Origin: Achromobacter spanius
GTDB lineage: Bacteria > Pseudomonadota > Gammaproteobacteria > Burkholderiales > Burkholderiaceae_B
Assembly (NCBI RefSeq): GCF_003994415.1
Contig: NZ_CP034689.1
Coordinates: 4,774,001-4,838,000, forward strand
Reading direction: 5' to 3'
Length of the DNA stretch: 64,000 nucleotides
The translations under genes and the position numbers were made by a program. Under the pieces are notes generated by a model. The model had not been told where the DNA came from. It was given only the letters and a program-made list of their open reading frames with translations, and searched no databases. Numbering within the stretch: position 1 is the first letter of the stretch; each line of letters begins with the position of its first letter. Shown piece by piece: positions 48,267 to 57,409 of this stretch.

Positions 48267-49952
48267 CTAGGCTGCCGCGCGCTGCGCCTCCTGCAACTGG
48301 CGCCACAGGATCTTTCCCGTGCTGGACTTGGGCAGCGCGTCCACGAACTCCACGATGCGCGGCGCCTTGTAGGCCGCCATGCGCGCACGCGCCCACTGGA
48401 TCACCTCGTCTTCGCGGGTGCGGTCGCGCGCCTCGGGCCGCAGCACCAGCAACGCCTTCACCGTTTCGCCACGGCAGGCGTCCGGCACGCCCACCACGCA
48501 TGCCTCGTGCACGGCGGGATGTTCATACAGGGCGTTTTCCACTTCCGCTGGCCAGACCTTGTAGCCCGACGCATTGATCATGCGCTTGAGCCGATCCGTG
48601 ATGAAGAAATAGCCGTCTTCGTCCATCCGCCCCAGGTCGCCGGTGCGAAAGTAGCGTTCGCCGTCCAGCATGAAGAACGCGTCCTCGTCGGCGGCCGGGT
48701 TGTTCCAATAGCCCAGCATGAGCTGGGCCCCGCGGGTTACCAGTTCGCCCACTTCACCGGGCGGCAGCGCCTGCAAGGTGGCCGGGTCCACCACTCGGGT
48801 GTCGACACCGAAAGTCGGCACGCCGATGCACTGGCGCTTGTTGCGGTGCATGGGGTTGCAGTGCAGGAACGAGGCGGTTTCGGTCAGGCCGTAGGCCTCG
48901 TTGAAGATGATGCCGTAGCGCTCGGCCAGCATTGCCGCCACCGCCTCGGGCATGGGCGCGCCGCCCCCGCACAACAAGGCCAGGCGCGACAGGTCGAACG
49001 CTTCAAGCTCCGCTTGCGCGAAAAAGTCGACCACCATCGCGGGCGGCGCGGCCCAGACGCTGACGTGATGCCGCGCCATCAACTGCGCGGCCACCTGGCG
49101 GTCCCAGCGCGGCAGCAGCACGACCGTGGCGCCCAGCAGTATGGGCAGGTTCATGCAGTTCTGCATGCCCAGCAAATGGAACAGCGGCGCCACGCCCATG
49201 ATGACCGCCTCAGAGGTCAGGCCGCGCCATAGTTGCGACCCCGTCACCGCCGCGCCCAGCGTGCCGTGCGTATGGCGGCACCCCTTGGGGCGGCCCGTGG
49301 TGCCGGACGTATAGGGCAACAGGCACAGGTCCTGGGCGCGGCTTTGGTGCGGCGCGGGCGTGGCATTGACGGCCAGTGCGCCGTACCACGGTACCGAACC
49401 GGCCACAGCGCCCGACGCAGCGGCGTTGTGGCGCGGCTCGGCGACCCAATCTGGTGGCGTCACGCGGCAATCGCCATCCCCCGCGCCCAGATAGTCGGAA
49501 TAGGTGTGGACGATGATGCGGTCCAGGCGTCCGTCCTCGGCAAAGCCCGCCAGCCGTGGCGCCAGTTCCTGGGCGGCAAAGGCCAGTCGCGCGCCGCTGT
49601 CTTGCAGATAATGCGCCAGCTCGTCTTCCGTGCTCATCGCGTTCACCGGCACCACCACCGCGTCGGCGCGCAGCACCGCGTAGTAGGCAATGATGAATTG
49701 CGGACAGTTCTGGCTCAGCAGCAGCACGCGGTCGCCTGCCTTGACGCCCGCGCCATGCTGCAAGTAGCCGGCCATGGCGTCGACCTCGCGCTTCAGGCGC
49801 GCGTAGTCCAGCACCGTGTCGTAGAACACGATGGCGGGCTTGTCGGGATAGCGCGTGGCCGCGGCCTCCAGGTTGAAATACAGGCTGGACCGAGGCTGGC
49901 TGATATGCGTGGGCAGCCCCTTCGGCCAAAACTGCAAATGCGCTTGCTGCAT
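48267..49952 (-). CDS. AMP-dependent acyl-CoA ligase
   Basis: A 561-residue member of the acyl/aryl-CoA synthetase family. The ATP-binding P-loop LPYTSGTTGRPKGCRHTH lies near residue 220; then NEAYGLTETASFLHCN, YFRTGDLGRMDEDGYFFITD, RLKRMINASGYKVWPAEVE and the catalytic Lys in KSSTGKILWRQL near the end. It activates a carboxylic acid, probably of fatty or aryl-alkanoic type, to its CoA thioester. It is the last gene of a thiolase-SDR-dehydrogenase-ligase operon, so it supplies that beta-oxidation-like pathway. GGAG precedes the ATG by seven bases. Confidence 0.92.
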   Translation of the reverse strand: MQQAHLQFWPKGLPTHISQPRSSLYFNLEAAATRYPDKPAIVFYDTVLDYARLKREVDAMAGYLQHGAGVKAGDRVLLLSQNCPQFIIAYYAVLRADAVVVPVNAMSTEDELAHYLQDSGARLAFAAQELAPRLAGFAEDGRLDRIIVHTYSDYLGAGDGDCRVTPPDWVAEPRHNAAASGAVAGSVPWYGALAVNATPAPHQSRAQDLCLLPYTSGTTGRPKGCRHTHGTLGAAVTGSQLWRGLTSEAVIMGVAPLFHLLGMQNCMNLPILLGATVVLLPRWDRQVAAQLMARHHVSVWAAPPAMVVDFFAQAELEAFDLSRLALLCGGGAPMPEAVAAMLAERYGIIFNEAYGLTETASFLHCNPMHRNKRQCIGVPTFGVDTRVVDPATLQALPPGEVGELVTRGAQLMLGYWNNPAADEDAFFMLDGERYFRTGDLGRMDEDGYFFITDRLKRMINASGYKVWPAEVENALYEHPAVHEACVVGVPDACRGETVKALLVLRPEARDRTREDEVIQWARARMAAYKAPRIVEFVDALPKSSTGKILWRQLQEAQRAAA

Positions 49953-49986
49953 CCCTGTCTCCGGTTCCCGCCGGGTGCCGCCCGCC

Positions 49987-51165
49987 CTAGGCGGTCATGC
50001 CCCGCGCGATGATTTCTTTCATGATTTCGTTTGACCCGCCATAGATCTTTCCCACGCGCGCATCCGCATACATGCGCGCGATGGGCGTTTCCAGCATGTA
50101 GCCGTAGCCGCCGTGCAATTGCAGGCATTCATCGATGACCTGGCAATTCATCTGCGTGGTCCACCACTTGGCCATGGCGGCGGTGGAGAGGTCCAGCGTG
50201 CCCTGCAACTGCCGCGCAATGCAGTCGTCGACAAAACGCGCCGCGATGGTGGCCACCGTTTCGCATTCGGCCAGCTTGAAGCGCGTGTTCTGCAGCTGGA
50301 TCAACGGCTGGCCGAAGACCTGGCGCGTGGTCGTGTAGGCCAGCGTATCGTCGATGGCGCGGCGCATCGTGGCCACCGCGCCCACCGCGATCAGCAAGCG
50401 TTCACGCGGCAGTTGCTGCATCAGTTGCGCAAAGCCGCGCCCTGGCTCTTCGCCCAGCAGGTTGCCGACAGGCACGCGCACGTCGTCGAAAAACAGTTCG
50501 GTGGTGTCCTGGCTTTTCTGGCCCAGCTTTTCAAGCAGCTTGCCGCGCCGAAAGCCCGGCAGGTCCTGCGTTTCCACCATGATCAGCGAGACCCCGCGCG
50601 ACCCGGCCGCGGGGTCCGTCTTGGCCACCACGCAGATCAGGTCGGCGTGCAAGCCGTTCGTGATGAAGGTCTTGGATCCGTTGATGACGTAGGCGTCGCC
50701 GTCGCGCACGGCCGTGGTGCGCACGCTTTTCAGGTCGGACCCCGCGCCAGGCTCGCTCATGGCGATGGCGCCGACCCGTTCGCCCGTGGCCATCTTGGGC
50801 AGCCAACGCTGCTTTTGCCGCTCGGTGCCGTAGTTATGGATGTAGTGCGCCAGGATGGCGCTATGCACGTTGTTGCTGAAGCCGTAGACCATGGCGCGCG
50901 CCTGCTCGGCGGCCACGATGGCCTCGTGCGCGAAGCTGCCGCCCGCGCCGCCATAGGCCTCGGGCATGCTGACACATAGCAGCCCCAGGCGGCCCGCCTT
51001 GTGCCAGACCTCGCGATCAGCGTGTTGCTGCTTGCGCCACTTTTCCTCGTCGGGCGCGAATTCGTTTTCGAACAGGCGGCGGGTGGAGTCCTGGAACAGC
51101 GTCAGGTCGGCATCCATCCAACCCGGGCTGGGCGTGTTGATCGGGGTATCCATCGGGGTTTTCAT
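49987..51165 (-). CDS. Acyl-CoA dehydrogenase, long-chain (LCAD-like) type
   Basis: A 392-residue flavoprotein. It has PEAYGGAGGSFAHEA, the FAD/substrate segment AIAMSEPGAGSDLKSVRT, QLHGGYGYM, and DARVGKIYGGSNEIMKEII. In the last motif a Gly stands where medium-chain enzymes have their catalytic Glu (YEGT). As in mammalian LCAD, the base is then expected in the LPRERLLIAV segment, whose Glu is present. It introduces the alpha-beta double bond into an acyl-CoA. The start at 51165 lies nine bases after the SDR stop; a second ATG at 51153 is possible. No electron-transfer flavoprotein gene is nearby. Confidence 0.92.
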   Translation of the reverse strand: MKTPMDTPINTPSPGWMDADLTLFQDSTRRLFENEFAPDEEKWRKQQHADREVWHKAGRLGLLCVSMPEAYGGAGGSFAHEAIVAAEQARAMVYGFSNNVHSAILAHYIHNYGTERQKQRWLPKMATGERVGAIAMSEPGAGSDLKSVRTTAVRDGDAYVINGSKTFITNGLHADLICVVAKTDPAAGSRGVSLIMVETQDLPGFRRGKLLEKLGQKSQDTTELFFDDVRVPVGNLLGEEPGRGFAQLMQQLPRERLLIAVGAVATMRRAIDDTLAYTTTRQVFGQPLIQLQNTRFKLAECETVATIAARFVDDCIARQLQGTLDLSTAAMAKWWTTQMNCQVIDECLQLHGGYGYMLETPIARMYADARVGKIYGGSNEIMKEIIARGMTA

Positions 51166-51173
51166 CTTCGGGG

Positions 51174-51998
51174 TCAAGGACGGCCGCCGCCCACGACCAG
51201 CACCTGTCCGCTGACGTAGTTGGATTCGGGCAGGCAGAACAGGTACACGGCGCCCGCCGCTTCGGCGGGCGTGCCCGCGCGGCCAAGCGGAATCAGGCTT
51301 TCCGCGTTCTTCAGCACCTGCGGGTTCACGCCCACCTTGATCTGCCGCCCTTCGATGTCCAGCATGGCGTCGCCATCGGCGGCCGCTTCGGTCAGGCGCG
51401 TCTTGATCAGGCCGAACGCGACGCTGTTCACGTTGACTTTGTAGCGCCCCCATTCCTTGGCCATGGCGCGCGTCAAGCCATTGATGCCGGCCTTGGCAGC
51501 CGCGTAGTTGGCCTGCCCCGCGTTGCCCATCACGCCGGAGGTGGACGATATGTTCACTACCTTGCGGAATACTTCGCGCCCTGCGGCGGCTTCGGCCTTG
51601 GCCGCTTCGCGGATGAAACCAGACGCGGCGCGCAAAATGCGGAATGGGGCCGACAGATGCACGGCCAGGATCTCGTCCCATTGCTCGTCGGTCATTTTCT
51701 GGATGACGTTGTCCCAGGTGTAGCCGGCGTTGTTCACAATGATGTCCAGCCCACCATAGGTGTCGATGGCCGTGCCCACGAAGCGCTCGGCAAAACCGGA
51801 GGCGGTGACGCTGCCTACGCACGCCTGCGCCAGCCCGCCCGCCTGACGGATCAGGTTGACCGTCTCGTTGGCGGGTTCAGGATCCAGGTCATTGACCACG
51901 ACTTTTGCGCCTTCGCGCGCCAGCTTCAACGCGATTTCCTGCCCAATACCGCGCCCGGACCCAGACACCAGCGCGACCTTGCCATTTAACGTACCCAT
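51174..51998 (-). CDS. SDR family oxidoreductase
   Basis: A 274-residue classical short-chain dehydrogenase. GSGRGIGQEIALKLA lies at about residues 12-26, NNAGYTWDN near 92, and the catalytic NISSTSGVMGNAGQANYAAAK carries Ser, Tyr and Lys (shown as NISSTSGVMG and NYAAAKAG). The end SNYVSGQVLVVGGG is normal. In this operon it likely acts as a 3-hydroxyacyl-CoA dehydrogenase or enoyl reductase. Two starts are possible: ATG 52019, overlapping the thiolase stop as ATGA, or ATG 51998, which has AGGAG nine bases upstream and begins the family-typical MGTLNGKVAL. Confidence 0.9.
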   Translation of the reverse strand: MGTLNGKVALVSGSGRGIGQEIALKLAREGAKVVVNDLDPEPANETVNLIRQAGGLAQACVGSVTASGFAERFVGTAIDTYGGLDIIVNNAGYTWDNVIQKMTDEQWDEILAVHLSAPFRILRAASGFIREAAKAEAAAGREVFRKVVNISSTSGVMGNAGQANYAAAKAGINGLTRAMAKEWGRYKVNVNSVAFGLIKTRLTEAAADGDAMLDIEGRQIKVGVNPQVLKNAESLIPLGRAGTPAEAAGAVYLFCLPESNYVSGQVLVVGGGRP

Positions 51999-52015
51999 CG
52001 TTTTTGTCTCCTGTT

Positions 52016-53200
52016 TCATGCGGCCTGGTAGAGCGTGACGACGCAAGCGCCGCCCAGCCCCAGGTTGTGCTGCAAGGCCAGCCGCGCGCCTTCCACCTGC
52101 CGCAAGTCGGCCTGGCCGCGCAATTGCCAGACCAGCTCGGCGCATTGCGCCAGACCCGTGGCGCCCAGCGGATGCCCTTTGGACAGCAGCCCGCCCGACG
52201 GATTCGTCACCACGCGCCCACCATAGGTGTTGTCGCCATCCAGAATGAATTGTTCGGCGCTGCCTTCGGGCGTCAGACGCAGCCCTTCGTAGCTGATCAG
52301 TTCGTTGGCCGTGAAGCAGTCGTGCAGTTCCACCACGTCGAGGTCGACGGGGTCCACGCCCGCGGCCTCGTAAACCTGGTCGGCGGCGGCGCGCGTCATG
52401 TCATAGCCGACCAGGCGGCGCATGTCGCCCGAGTTGAAGGTGGACGACGTATCGGTGGTCATGGCCTGCGCCGCGATGCTGACGCCAGGGTTCAAGCCAT
52501 GCCGGCGCCCAAAGGCGTCCGAACACAGGATGGCGGCCGCCGCGCCGCAGGTGGGCGGGCAGCATTGCAAGCGCGTCAGGGGTTCGAAGATCATGGGTGC
52601 GTCCATCACGTCGGCCAGCGTGACGGTCTGGCGAAAGACGGCGTACGGGTTGCGGGCCGCGTGCTGGCGCGCCTTGACCGAGATGCGCGCGAAGGTGTCG
52701 GCGCGCATGTCGTGCTGTTTCATGTAGTGGCGCGCGGCGCCGCCAAAGAACTGCGCGGCGCGCGGCTTGCTGGTGTCATAGCCCTGCGTATCGGCCATCG
52801 CGGCGATGAACTCGGCCAGCGGCGACGGGCGGTCTTCGTACACGCTTTTCAACGCTCCGGGCACCATCTGCTCAAAGCCCACGGCCAGCGCGCATTCGAC
52901 CGCGCCGCTTTCCACCGCCTGGCGCGCCAGGAACAGCGCCGACGAGCCGCTGGCGCAGTTGTTGTTGACGTTGAAGACGGGAATGCCGGTCAAGCCCACG
53001 CCATACACCACCGCCTGGCCCGCCGTGGAGTCGCCATAGACGTAGCCCGCGTAGGCCTGCTGCACGGCGTCATACGGCACGCCCGCGTCTTGCAGGGCTG
53101 CCCGCGCGGCGCGCATGCCCATCACGGAATACGGCTCGCTTGCGCCGGGTTTGCTGAAGGGGATCATGCCGACGCCGGCCACCCACACTTTTCTGTTCAT
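52016..53200 (-). CDS. Thiolase family protein, SCPx-like
   Basis: A 394-residue thiolase-fold protein of the sterol-carrier-protein-x type. The nucleophile Cys lies in NNNCASGSSALFLA near residue 85; HDCFTANELISYEGL, NPSGGLLSKGHPLGATG with the catalytic His, and NLGLGGACVVTLY follow. These proteins cleave 3-ketoacyl-CoA, often with branched or sterol-like chains, and commonly need a partner with a zinc-finger OB-fold (DUF35), which is not present here. AGGAG precedes the ATG at 53200. It is the first gene of the operon and 126 bases downstream of the AraC-type regulator. Confidence 0.9.
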   Translation of the reverse strand: MNRKVWVAGVGMIPFSKPGASEPYSVMGMRAARAALQDAGVPYDAVQQAYAGYVYGDSTAGQAVVYGVGLTGIPVFNVNNNCASGSSALFLARQAVESGAVECALAVGFEQMVPGALKSVYEDRPSPLAEFIAAMADTQGYDTSKPRAAQFFGGAARHYMKQHDMRADTFARISVKARQHAARNPYAVFRQTVTLADVMDAPMIFEPLTRLQCCPPTCGAAAAILCSDAFGRRHGLNPGVSIAAQAMTTDTSSTFNSGDMRRLVGYDMTRAAADQVYEAAGVDPVDLDVVELHDCFTANELISYEGLRLTPEGSAEQFILDGDNTYGGRVVTNPSGGLLSKGHPLGATGLAQCAELVWQLRGQADLRQVEGARLALQHNLGLGGACVVTLYQAA

Positions 53201-53326
53201 GCCAGTTTCTCCTGGAGCGCGGCGCGCACCCGCTTGCGGGCACCCCGCCCTGCAAGCCCTTGCGCACCCCCATTGCCTGGCCCATAGCTTCCCGCCGGGC
53301 ACGTCACGCGGCAATGGCCGCAGGCA

Positions 53327-54385
53327 TCAAATGGATTGGCGGAAAGTGTCAGCCTCAGGTGTCGCGCGGCTGGGGCAGGGGCCACGCGTCAGTTGGTTGC
53401 GGCGATACTCGCCCGGCGACACGCCGGTCCATTTCTTGAAGGCGCGATGAAATGTGCTGGGTTCCGAAAAGCCCAGGCGCTCAGCAATCTCCATCAAGGA
53501 CACGTCGTGCCGCCCCAGGTATTCAATGGCGGCGTCGCGCCGCAAGTCATCCTTCAGCACCTGGAAGCCCTGGCCTTCGTCGCGCAGATGCCGCCTGAGC
53601 GTTTGCGGCGTCATCGACAACTGTGCGCTGACCTGAGCCAGGGACGGCAGTTCGGCGGACAAGTCATGGCGCAGCAGTCGGCGGATGCGGTCGGTCAAGG
53701 TGGCGCGGTCTTGGTACTTCACCAGCAGGTCAAACGGGGCATTGGCCAAAAAGGCATGCAGCGCCTGGGCGTCCTGCACCACGGGCAAGGCCAGCCAGCG
53801 CGATTCCAGCCACAGGCCCGTAACGGGTTGCCCATAGCGCACCGGCGCGTGAAAGACCCGTTGCGCGTCGGCGCTGCGCGTGCCCGCGTTGTAGTCCACG
53901 CCCAGGATGGGGATGCGGCGGCCCGCCAACCAGTTGGCCACGCCCAGGGTGAAGAACAGGAAGGTACGTTCGCCATACCACGGCGTGCAGCCGGGTTCGC
54001 CCCGCGCGTCCAGCACGATGCGCGCCGTGCCGCCGCTGACGCAAAGCCGCGCAGTGAAGTCGCGCAGCACGCCGTGGTAATAGCGAAACGCCACGCGCAA
54101 CGCCTGGCCCACCGTGCTTTCCTGCACGGCCAAGCGGCAGGCCTGAGCAAAGGCGCCCAGCGGCACGGGGCGCTGTCCCAGGCCCAGGAAATCGTCGCGC
54201 GTGGCGCGCCGCAACATCCGCAAAATCTGCGCGAACTGCGCCTGCGACACGCGCGCCATCGGCGCCTGCAACAAGGTGGGCGGCACATCCGCGCGCCGCA
54301 ACACGCGGTCAACGTCCACGCCGCGCGTGCGGGCGCCTTGCAGGATCTGGGCGATGTGCCCCACGGCAATGGTGTGATGCGTCAT
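53327..54385 (-). CDS. AraC family transcriptional regulator
   Basis: A 352-residue regulator of the OruR/ArgR-like AraC group with an N-terminal arabinose-binding-like domain of about 190 residues (VDRVLRRADVPPTLLQ, AQFAQILRMLRRAT). The C-terminal double helix-turn-helix has QVSAQLSMTPQTLRRHLRDEG, here in part, and DVSLMEIAERLGFSEPSTFHRAFKKWTGVSPGEYRR (as LMEIAERLGFSEP and FHRAFKKWTGVSP). It is codirectional with the thiolase operon and divergent from the CoA-transferase gene, so it probably controls both. Confidence 0.92.
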   Translation of the reverse strand: MTHHTIAVGHIAQILQGARTRGVDVDRVLRRADVPPTLLQAPMARVSQAQFAQILRMLRRATRDDFLGLGQRPVPLGAFAQACRLAVQESTVGQALRVAFRYYHGVLRDFTARLCVSGGTARIVLDARGEPGCTPWYGERTFLFFTLGVANWLAGRRIPILGVDYNAGTRSADAQRVFHAPVRYGQPVTGLWLESRWLALPVVQDAQALHAFLANAPFDLLVKYQDRATLTDRIRRLLRHDLSAELPSLAQVSAQLSMTPQTLRRHLRDEGQGFQVLKDDLRRDAAIEYLGRHDVSLMEIAERLGFSEPSTFHRAFKKWTGVSPGEYRRNQLTRGPCPSRATPEADTFRQSI

Positions 54386-54577
54386 GGCGGATTCCTACAG
54401 CTGGGGCGTGAACCGACTGCGTCGATGGTAGCGAAAGGCATGCGGGCAAGGAACGCCCGGCGTGAGCATTCCCGCCAAGCGGAATCAGCGATTTCGCCAT
54501 TGGTTCGCTGCAAAGCCCCGCCTAGACTGGCTTTTGCCTTTGGCCAGCCGCCTCTTCGTATTTACCGGAGTCCCTCT

Positions 54578-55747
54578 TTGGATACGCCGAACACCGCTCC
54601 GCTTGCGGGCATCAGAGTCCTGGACCTGTCGCGCTTGCTGCCCGGCCCGCTGGGCGCGCAGTACCTGGCCGACCTGGGCGCGGACGTGATCAAGATCGAA
54701 GACACGCAGGCGGGCGATTACGCGCCCCCCGCACTGCGCGCCGTGTGCAACCGCAACAAGCGCGGCCTGCGGCTGAACCTGAAAGACCCCGATGGCCAGG
54801 CCGCGCTGGCGGCGCTGGCGCGGCAGGCCGACGTGGTGATCGAGAGCTTTCGCCCCGGCGTGGCCGCGCGCCTCAAGGCGGACTACCCCACCCTGTCGCA
54901 ACACAACCCACGCCTGGTGTATTGCAGCATCACCGGCTATGGGCAGGACGGCCCGCTGCGTGATGCCGCGGGCCACGACCTGAATTATTCGGCCTACGCG
55001 GGCGTGGCCGACCAGATGGGATGCGGACCGGATCAGCCGGCGCTGTCCAACCTGCCGGTGGCGGACATTCTGGGCGGCTCGCTGACGGCGGTAATGGGCA
55101 TACTGGCGGCGCTGGTGGACACACAACGCACGGGCCAGGGACGCTATGTGGACATCGCCATCACCGACGGCCTGCTGGCCGCCGCGGTCGTGCCGCTGGC
55201 CACGCTGAATGCGCAAGGCGACACCTGCCCGGCGGGCGCCGACACGCTCTCGGGCGCGCTGGCCTGCTACGGCCAGTACCGCGCGCAAGACGGACGCTAC
55301 CTGGCGGTGGCGGCGCTGGAACCAAAATTCTGGGACACGCTGTGCCGGCGAATCGAACGGCCAGACCTGCTGCCGCTGCACCGCGATGGCAACGCCGAAC
55401 GACAAGCCTGGCTGCGCTCAGAACTGCAAGCGCTGTTCGCCTCGCGACCGCTGGCGCATTGGCTGGACTTGCTGGATGGCGCGGACTGCTGCGTGTCGCC
55501 CGTGCTGAAGCTGTCTGAAAGCCTGGCGCATCCGCAGTTCACCGCGCGCGGCATGGTGCATGCGTCGCGGCACCCGGCCTGCTGGCCAGCCGCGCACGTC
55601 GCCAGCCCGGTGAAGATGTCCGGCTTTCAGTTCGCCATCCACCGCCAGGCGCCGTTGCCGGGCGAACACACCGCCCAGGTCCTGCGCGAAGCCGGCTATG
55701 ACGACGCCGCCATCGCCAGCCTGGCGCAGCGTGGCATCGCGCTGTAA
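54578..55747 (+). CDS. CaiB/BaiF family (class III) CoA-transferase
   Basis: A 389-residue class III CoA-transferase or alpha-methylacyl-CoA racemase-like protein. It has GIRVLDLSRLLPGPLGAQYL, GADVIKIEDT, RNKRGLRLNLKDP and the nucleophile segment GHDLNYSAYAG with the likely Asp. The start is a TTG at 54578, with GGAG at 54567-54570 seven bases upstream; no ATG lies near the domain start, and the long open frame upstream is antisense to the AraC gene. It is divergent from the AraC gene and is followed by a Bug gene, which suggests that it activates an acid brought in with help from that protein. Confidence 0.9.
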   Translation: MDTPNTAPLAGIRVLDLSRLLPGPLGAQYLADLGADVIKIEDTQAGDYAPPALRAVCNRNKRGLRLNLKDPDGQAALAALARQADVVIESFRPGVAARLKADYPTLSQHNPRLVYCSITGYGQDGPLRDAAGHDLNYSAYAGVADQMGCGPDQPALSNLPVADILGGSLTAVMGILAALVDTQRTGQGRYVDIAITDGLLAAAVVPLATLNAQGDTCPAGADTLSGALACYGQYRAQDGRYLAVAALEPKFWDTLCRRIERPDLLPLHRDGNAERQAWLRSELQALFASRPLAHWLDLLDGADCCVSPVLKLSESLAHPQFTARGMVHASRHPACWPAAHVASPVKMSGFQFAIHRQAPLPGEHTAQVLREAGYDDAAIASLAQRGIAL

Positions 55748-55813
55748 GGCCCTGCCCACTCTTGCCGTACCCATAACAAGCCTGTGCCCATCACAATCAG
55801 GACGGAGACAACC

Positions 55814-56821
55814 ATGACGGATCACCCTTGCAGCATTGCCTTGCCCCGACGCCGCAGCCTGCTCAAGTTGGGGCTTGGGTTGGGCCTCACCCTGCCGGCC
55901 GCGCTGGCGCTCAGCCCCGCCGCGCGCGCCGCCACGTTTCCCGCGCGGCCCATCACTTTGATCGTGCCCTTTCCCGCTGGCGGCGCGACCGATACACAAA
56001 TGCGCGCGCTGGCCGTGGCGGCCTCGCGCGAGTTGGGCCAAAGTGTCGTCATCGCCAACCGACCGGGCGCGGGCGGCACGCTGGGGCCGGCCGCCATGGC
56101 GCACAGCGCCGCGCCGGATGGCTACACGGTATCGGTGGTGGTGGGCACGCTGTTTCGTTACCCGTTCCTGCAGCAGGTAAATTACGACCCCGTCCAGGAC
56201 TTCACTTACATCGCCTGCATGACGGCGTATTCCTACGGCATTGTGGTGCGCCAGGACGCACCCTGGAAAACGCTGGACGAACTGATCGCCGATGCGCGCG
56301 CTCATCCCCAGAAAATCAGCTACGGCGCCACGGGCGCGGGCGGGTCGGGCCGCATCGCCATCGAACGGCTGTCCAGGCTGACCGGCACGACATTCAATTT
56401 CATTCCGTACAAGGGCGCGGCGGAAGAAACCACGGCGCTGTTGGGCGGCCACATCCAGATGGTGGCGGACGCGGGCTGGGGACCGATGATCGACACCGGG
56501 CGGGCGCGGCTCTTGGCCATCATCGGCGATGCGCGCGCCAAGCGCGTGCCCGAGGTGCCCACCATGACCGAGCTGGGTTACCCCATCGTGGCGACCAACC
56601 CCGTGGGCATCGCCGGCCCCAAGGGCATGGACCCGAAGACGGTGGCCGTGTTGCAAAGGGCTTTTCATCGCGCCTCGCGCGACCCCGAGTACAACCGTGC
56701 CCTGGAAACGGCGGACCAGCCGCACATGCTGATGGACAGCGCCGCGTATACGGAATTCGCCGTCAAGCAGGTGGCGGAGGAAAAGCGCTTTGTGGCCGAG
56801 CTAGGCCTGAAAACGCAATAG
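55814..56821 (+). CDS. Bug/TctC family substrate-binding protein, possible Tat substrate
   Basis: A 335-residue periplasmic binding protein. The signal peptide contains RRRSLLKLGLGLGL, which fits a twin-arginine motif (RRxLLK), and cleavage is likely at ARA-ATF. The mature protein shows TLIVPFPAGGATDTQMRALA, NRPGAGGTLGPAAMAHS, YGATGAGGSGRIAIERL and IPYKGAAEETTALLGG. Ligand unknown; it should be a carboxylate by family. It lies 66 bases after the CoA-transferase gene. GGAGA precedes the ATG at 55814; an earlier GTG in frame lacks a site. No membrane partner gene is adjacent. Confidence 0.92.
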   Translation: MTDHPCSIALPRRRSLLKLGLGLGLTLPAALALSPAARAATFPARPITLIVPFPAGGATDTQMRALAVAASRELGQSVVIANRPGAGGTLGPAAMAHSAAPDGYTVSVVVGTLFRYPFLQQVNYDPVQDFTYIACMTAYSYGIVVRQDAPWKTLDELIADARAHPQKISYGATGAGGSGRIAIERLSRLTGTTFNFIPYKGAAEETTALLGGHIQMVADAGWGPMIDTGRARLLAIIGDARAKRVPEVPTMTELGYPIVATNPVGIAGPKGMDPKTVAVLQRAFHRASRDPEYNRALETADQPHMLMDSAAYTEFAVKQVAEEKRFVAELGLKTQ

Positions 56822-56876
56822 CGCGCGGCGTTGCGGTGCTGCTGCACGCCGCACCCTGCGCTGCCGCGTGCCTGCC

Positions 56877-57251
56877 TTAGCGGCCCGCGGCCTTGGCGCT
56901 GATGCCGTTGGCCACGCCCATGTCCACCTTGGGCACGTCGCGGATCAGCACCCGCACGTCGTCGCCCGAGATGTCGATACTGGTGCAGACGGCCTGGTTC
57001 AGGGCGGCGATGAGCGCGGCCTTCTTGGCTTCGTCGCGCCCTTCGATCAGCGCGACGTCCACGCGCACCATGCGCTTGCCGATCTCGCCCGCCACGATCA
57101 CGTTTTCGGCGGGCACCTCCTGCAAGACGATGCGCACGCTGGGCAGCGGCGCGGCAATGCTCTCAACCACCGCGTTGGACGCGGCCGTAAGCAAGGCGGC
57201 CTTCTGGGCGGCCGAGTGGCCTTGCAGGATCTGGACGTTCAAAATGGGCAT
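56877..57251 (-). CDS. Tautomerase superfamily protein, two fused 4-oxalocrotonate tautomerase units
   Basis: A 124-residue protein, twice the length of a 4-OT subunit (about 62). The first half starts Met-Pro (MPILNVQILQGHSAAQKAAL), so the catalytic amino-terminal Pro would be freed by removal of Met. The second half repeats the fold from about residue 61 (MVRVDVALIEGRDEAKKAAL) and has Val where Pro would stand. Both halves show the same strand-helix-strand order and VRI/VRV strands. Only the first half can have a Pro1 active site. It converges with the Bug gene and is downstream of the proV terminator. Substrate unknown. Confidence 0.85.
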   Translation of the reverse strand: MPILNVQILQGHSAAQKAALLTAASNAVVESIAAPLPSVRIVLQEVPAENVIVAGEIGKRMVRVDVALIEGRDEAKKAALIAALNQAVCTSIDISGDDVRVLIRDVPKVDMGVANGISAKAAGR

Positions 57252-57315
57252 GGGGCTTTCCGATGATTCGAATGGGGAACGCCGGGCCAACTGACCGGCC
57301 AGCCATCATAAAACG

Positions 57316-57353
57316 ACTTTGCCCGCGTGCAAGCGATTGCACGCGGGCAAAGT
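57316..57353 (-). terminator. Terminator of the proXWV operon
   Basis: A perfect 17-bp inverted repeat with a four-base loop (arms 57316-57332 and 57337-57353; inner bases GTGCAA/TTGCAC). On the minus strand the hairpin is followed by TCGTTTTA. It lies about 56 bases behind the proV stop and before the tautomerase gene, so it should end proV transcripts. Confidence 0.82.
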
Positions 57354-57409
57354 TCAAATGCCGGACGCGGCGAAAAACGGGGCGCGCCATGCGTGGCGCG
57401 CCGCCGCGA

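Noticed and set aside
53336..54577. Long N-terminal extension of the CoA-transferase reading frame
   Set aside because: The extension is antisense to the AraC gene. The conserved domain starts at once after the TTG at 54578, which has a good ribosome site.
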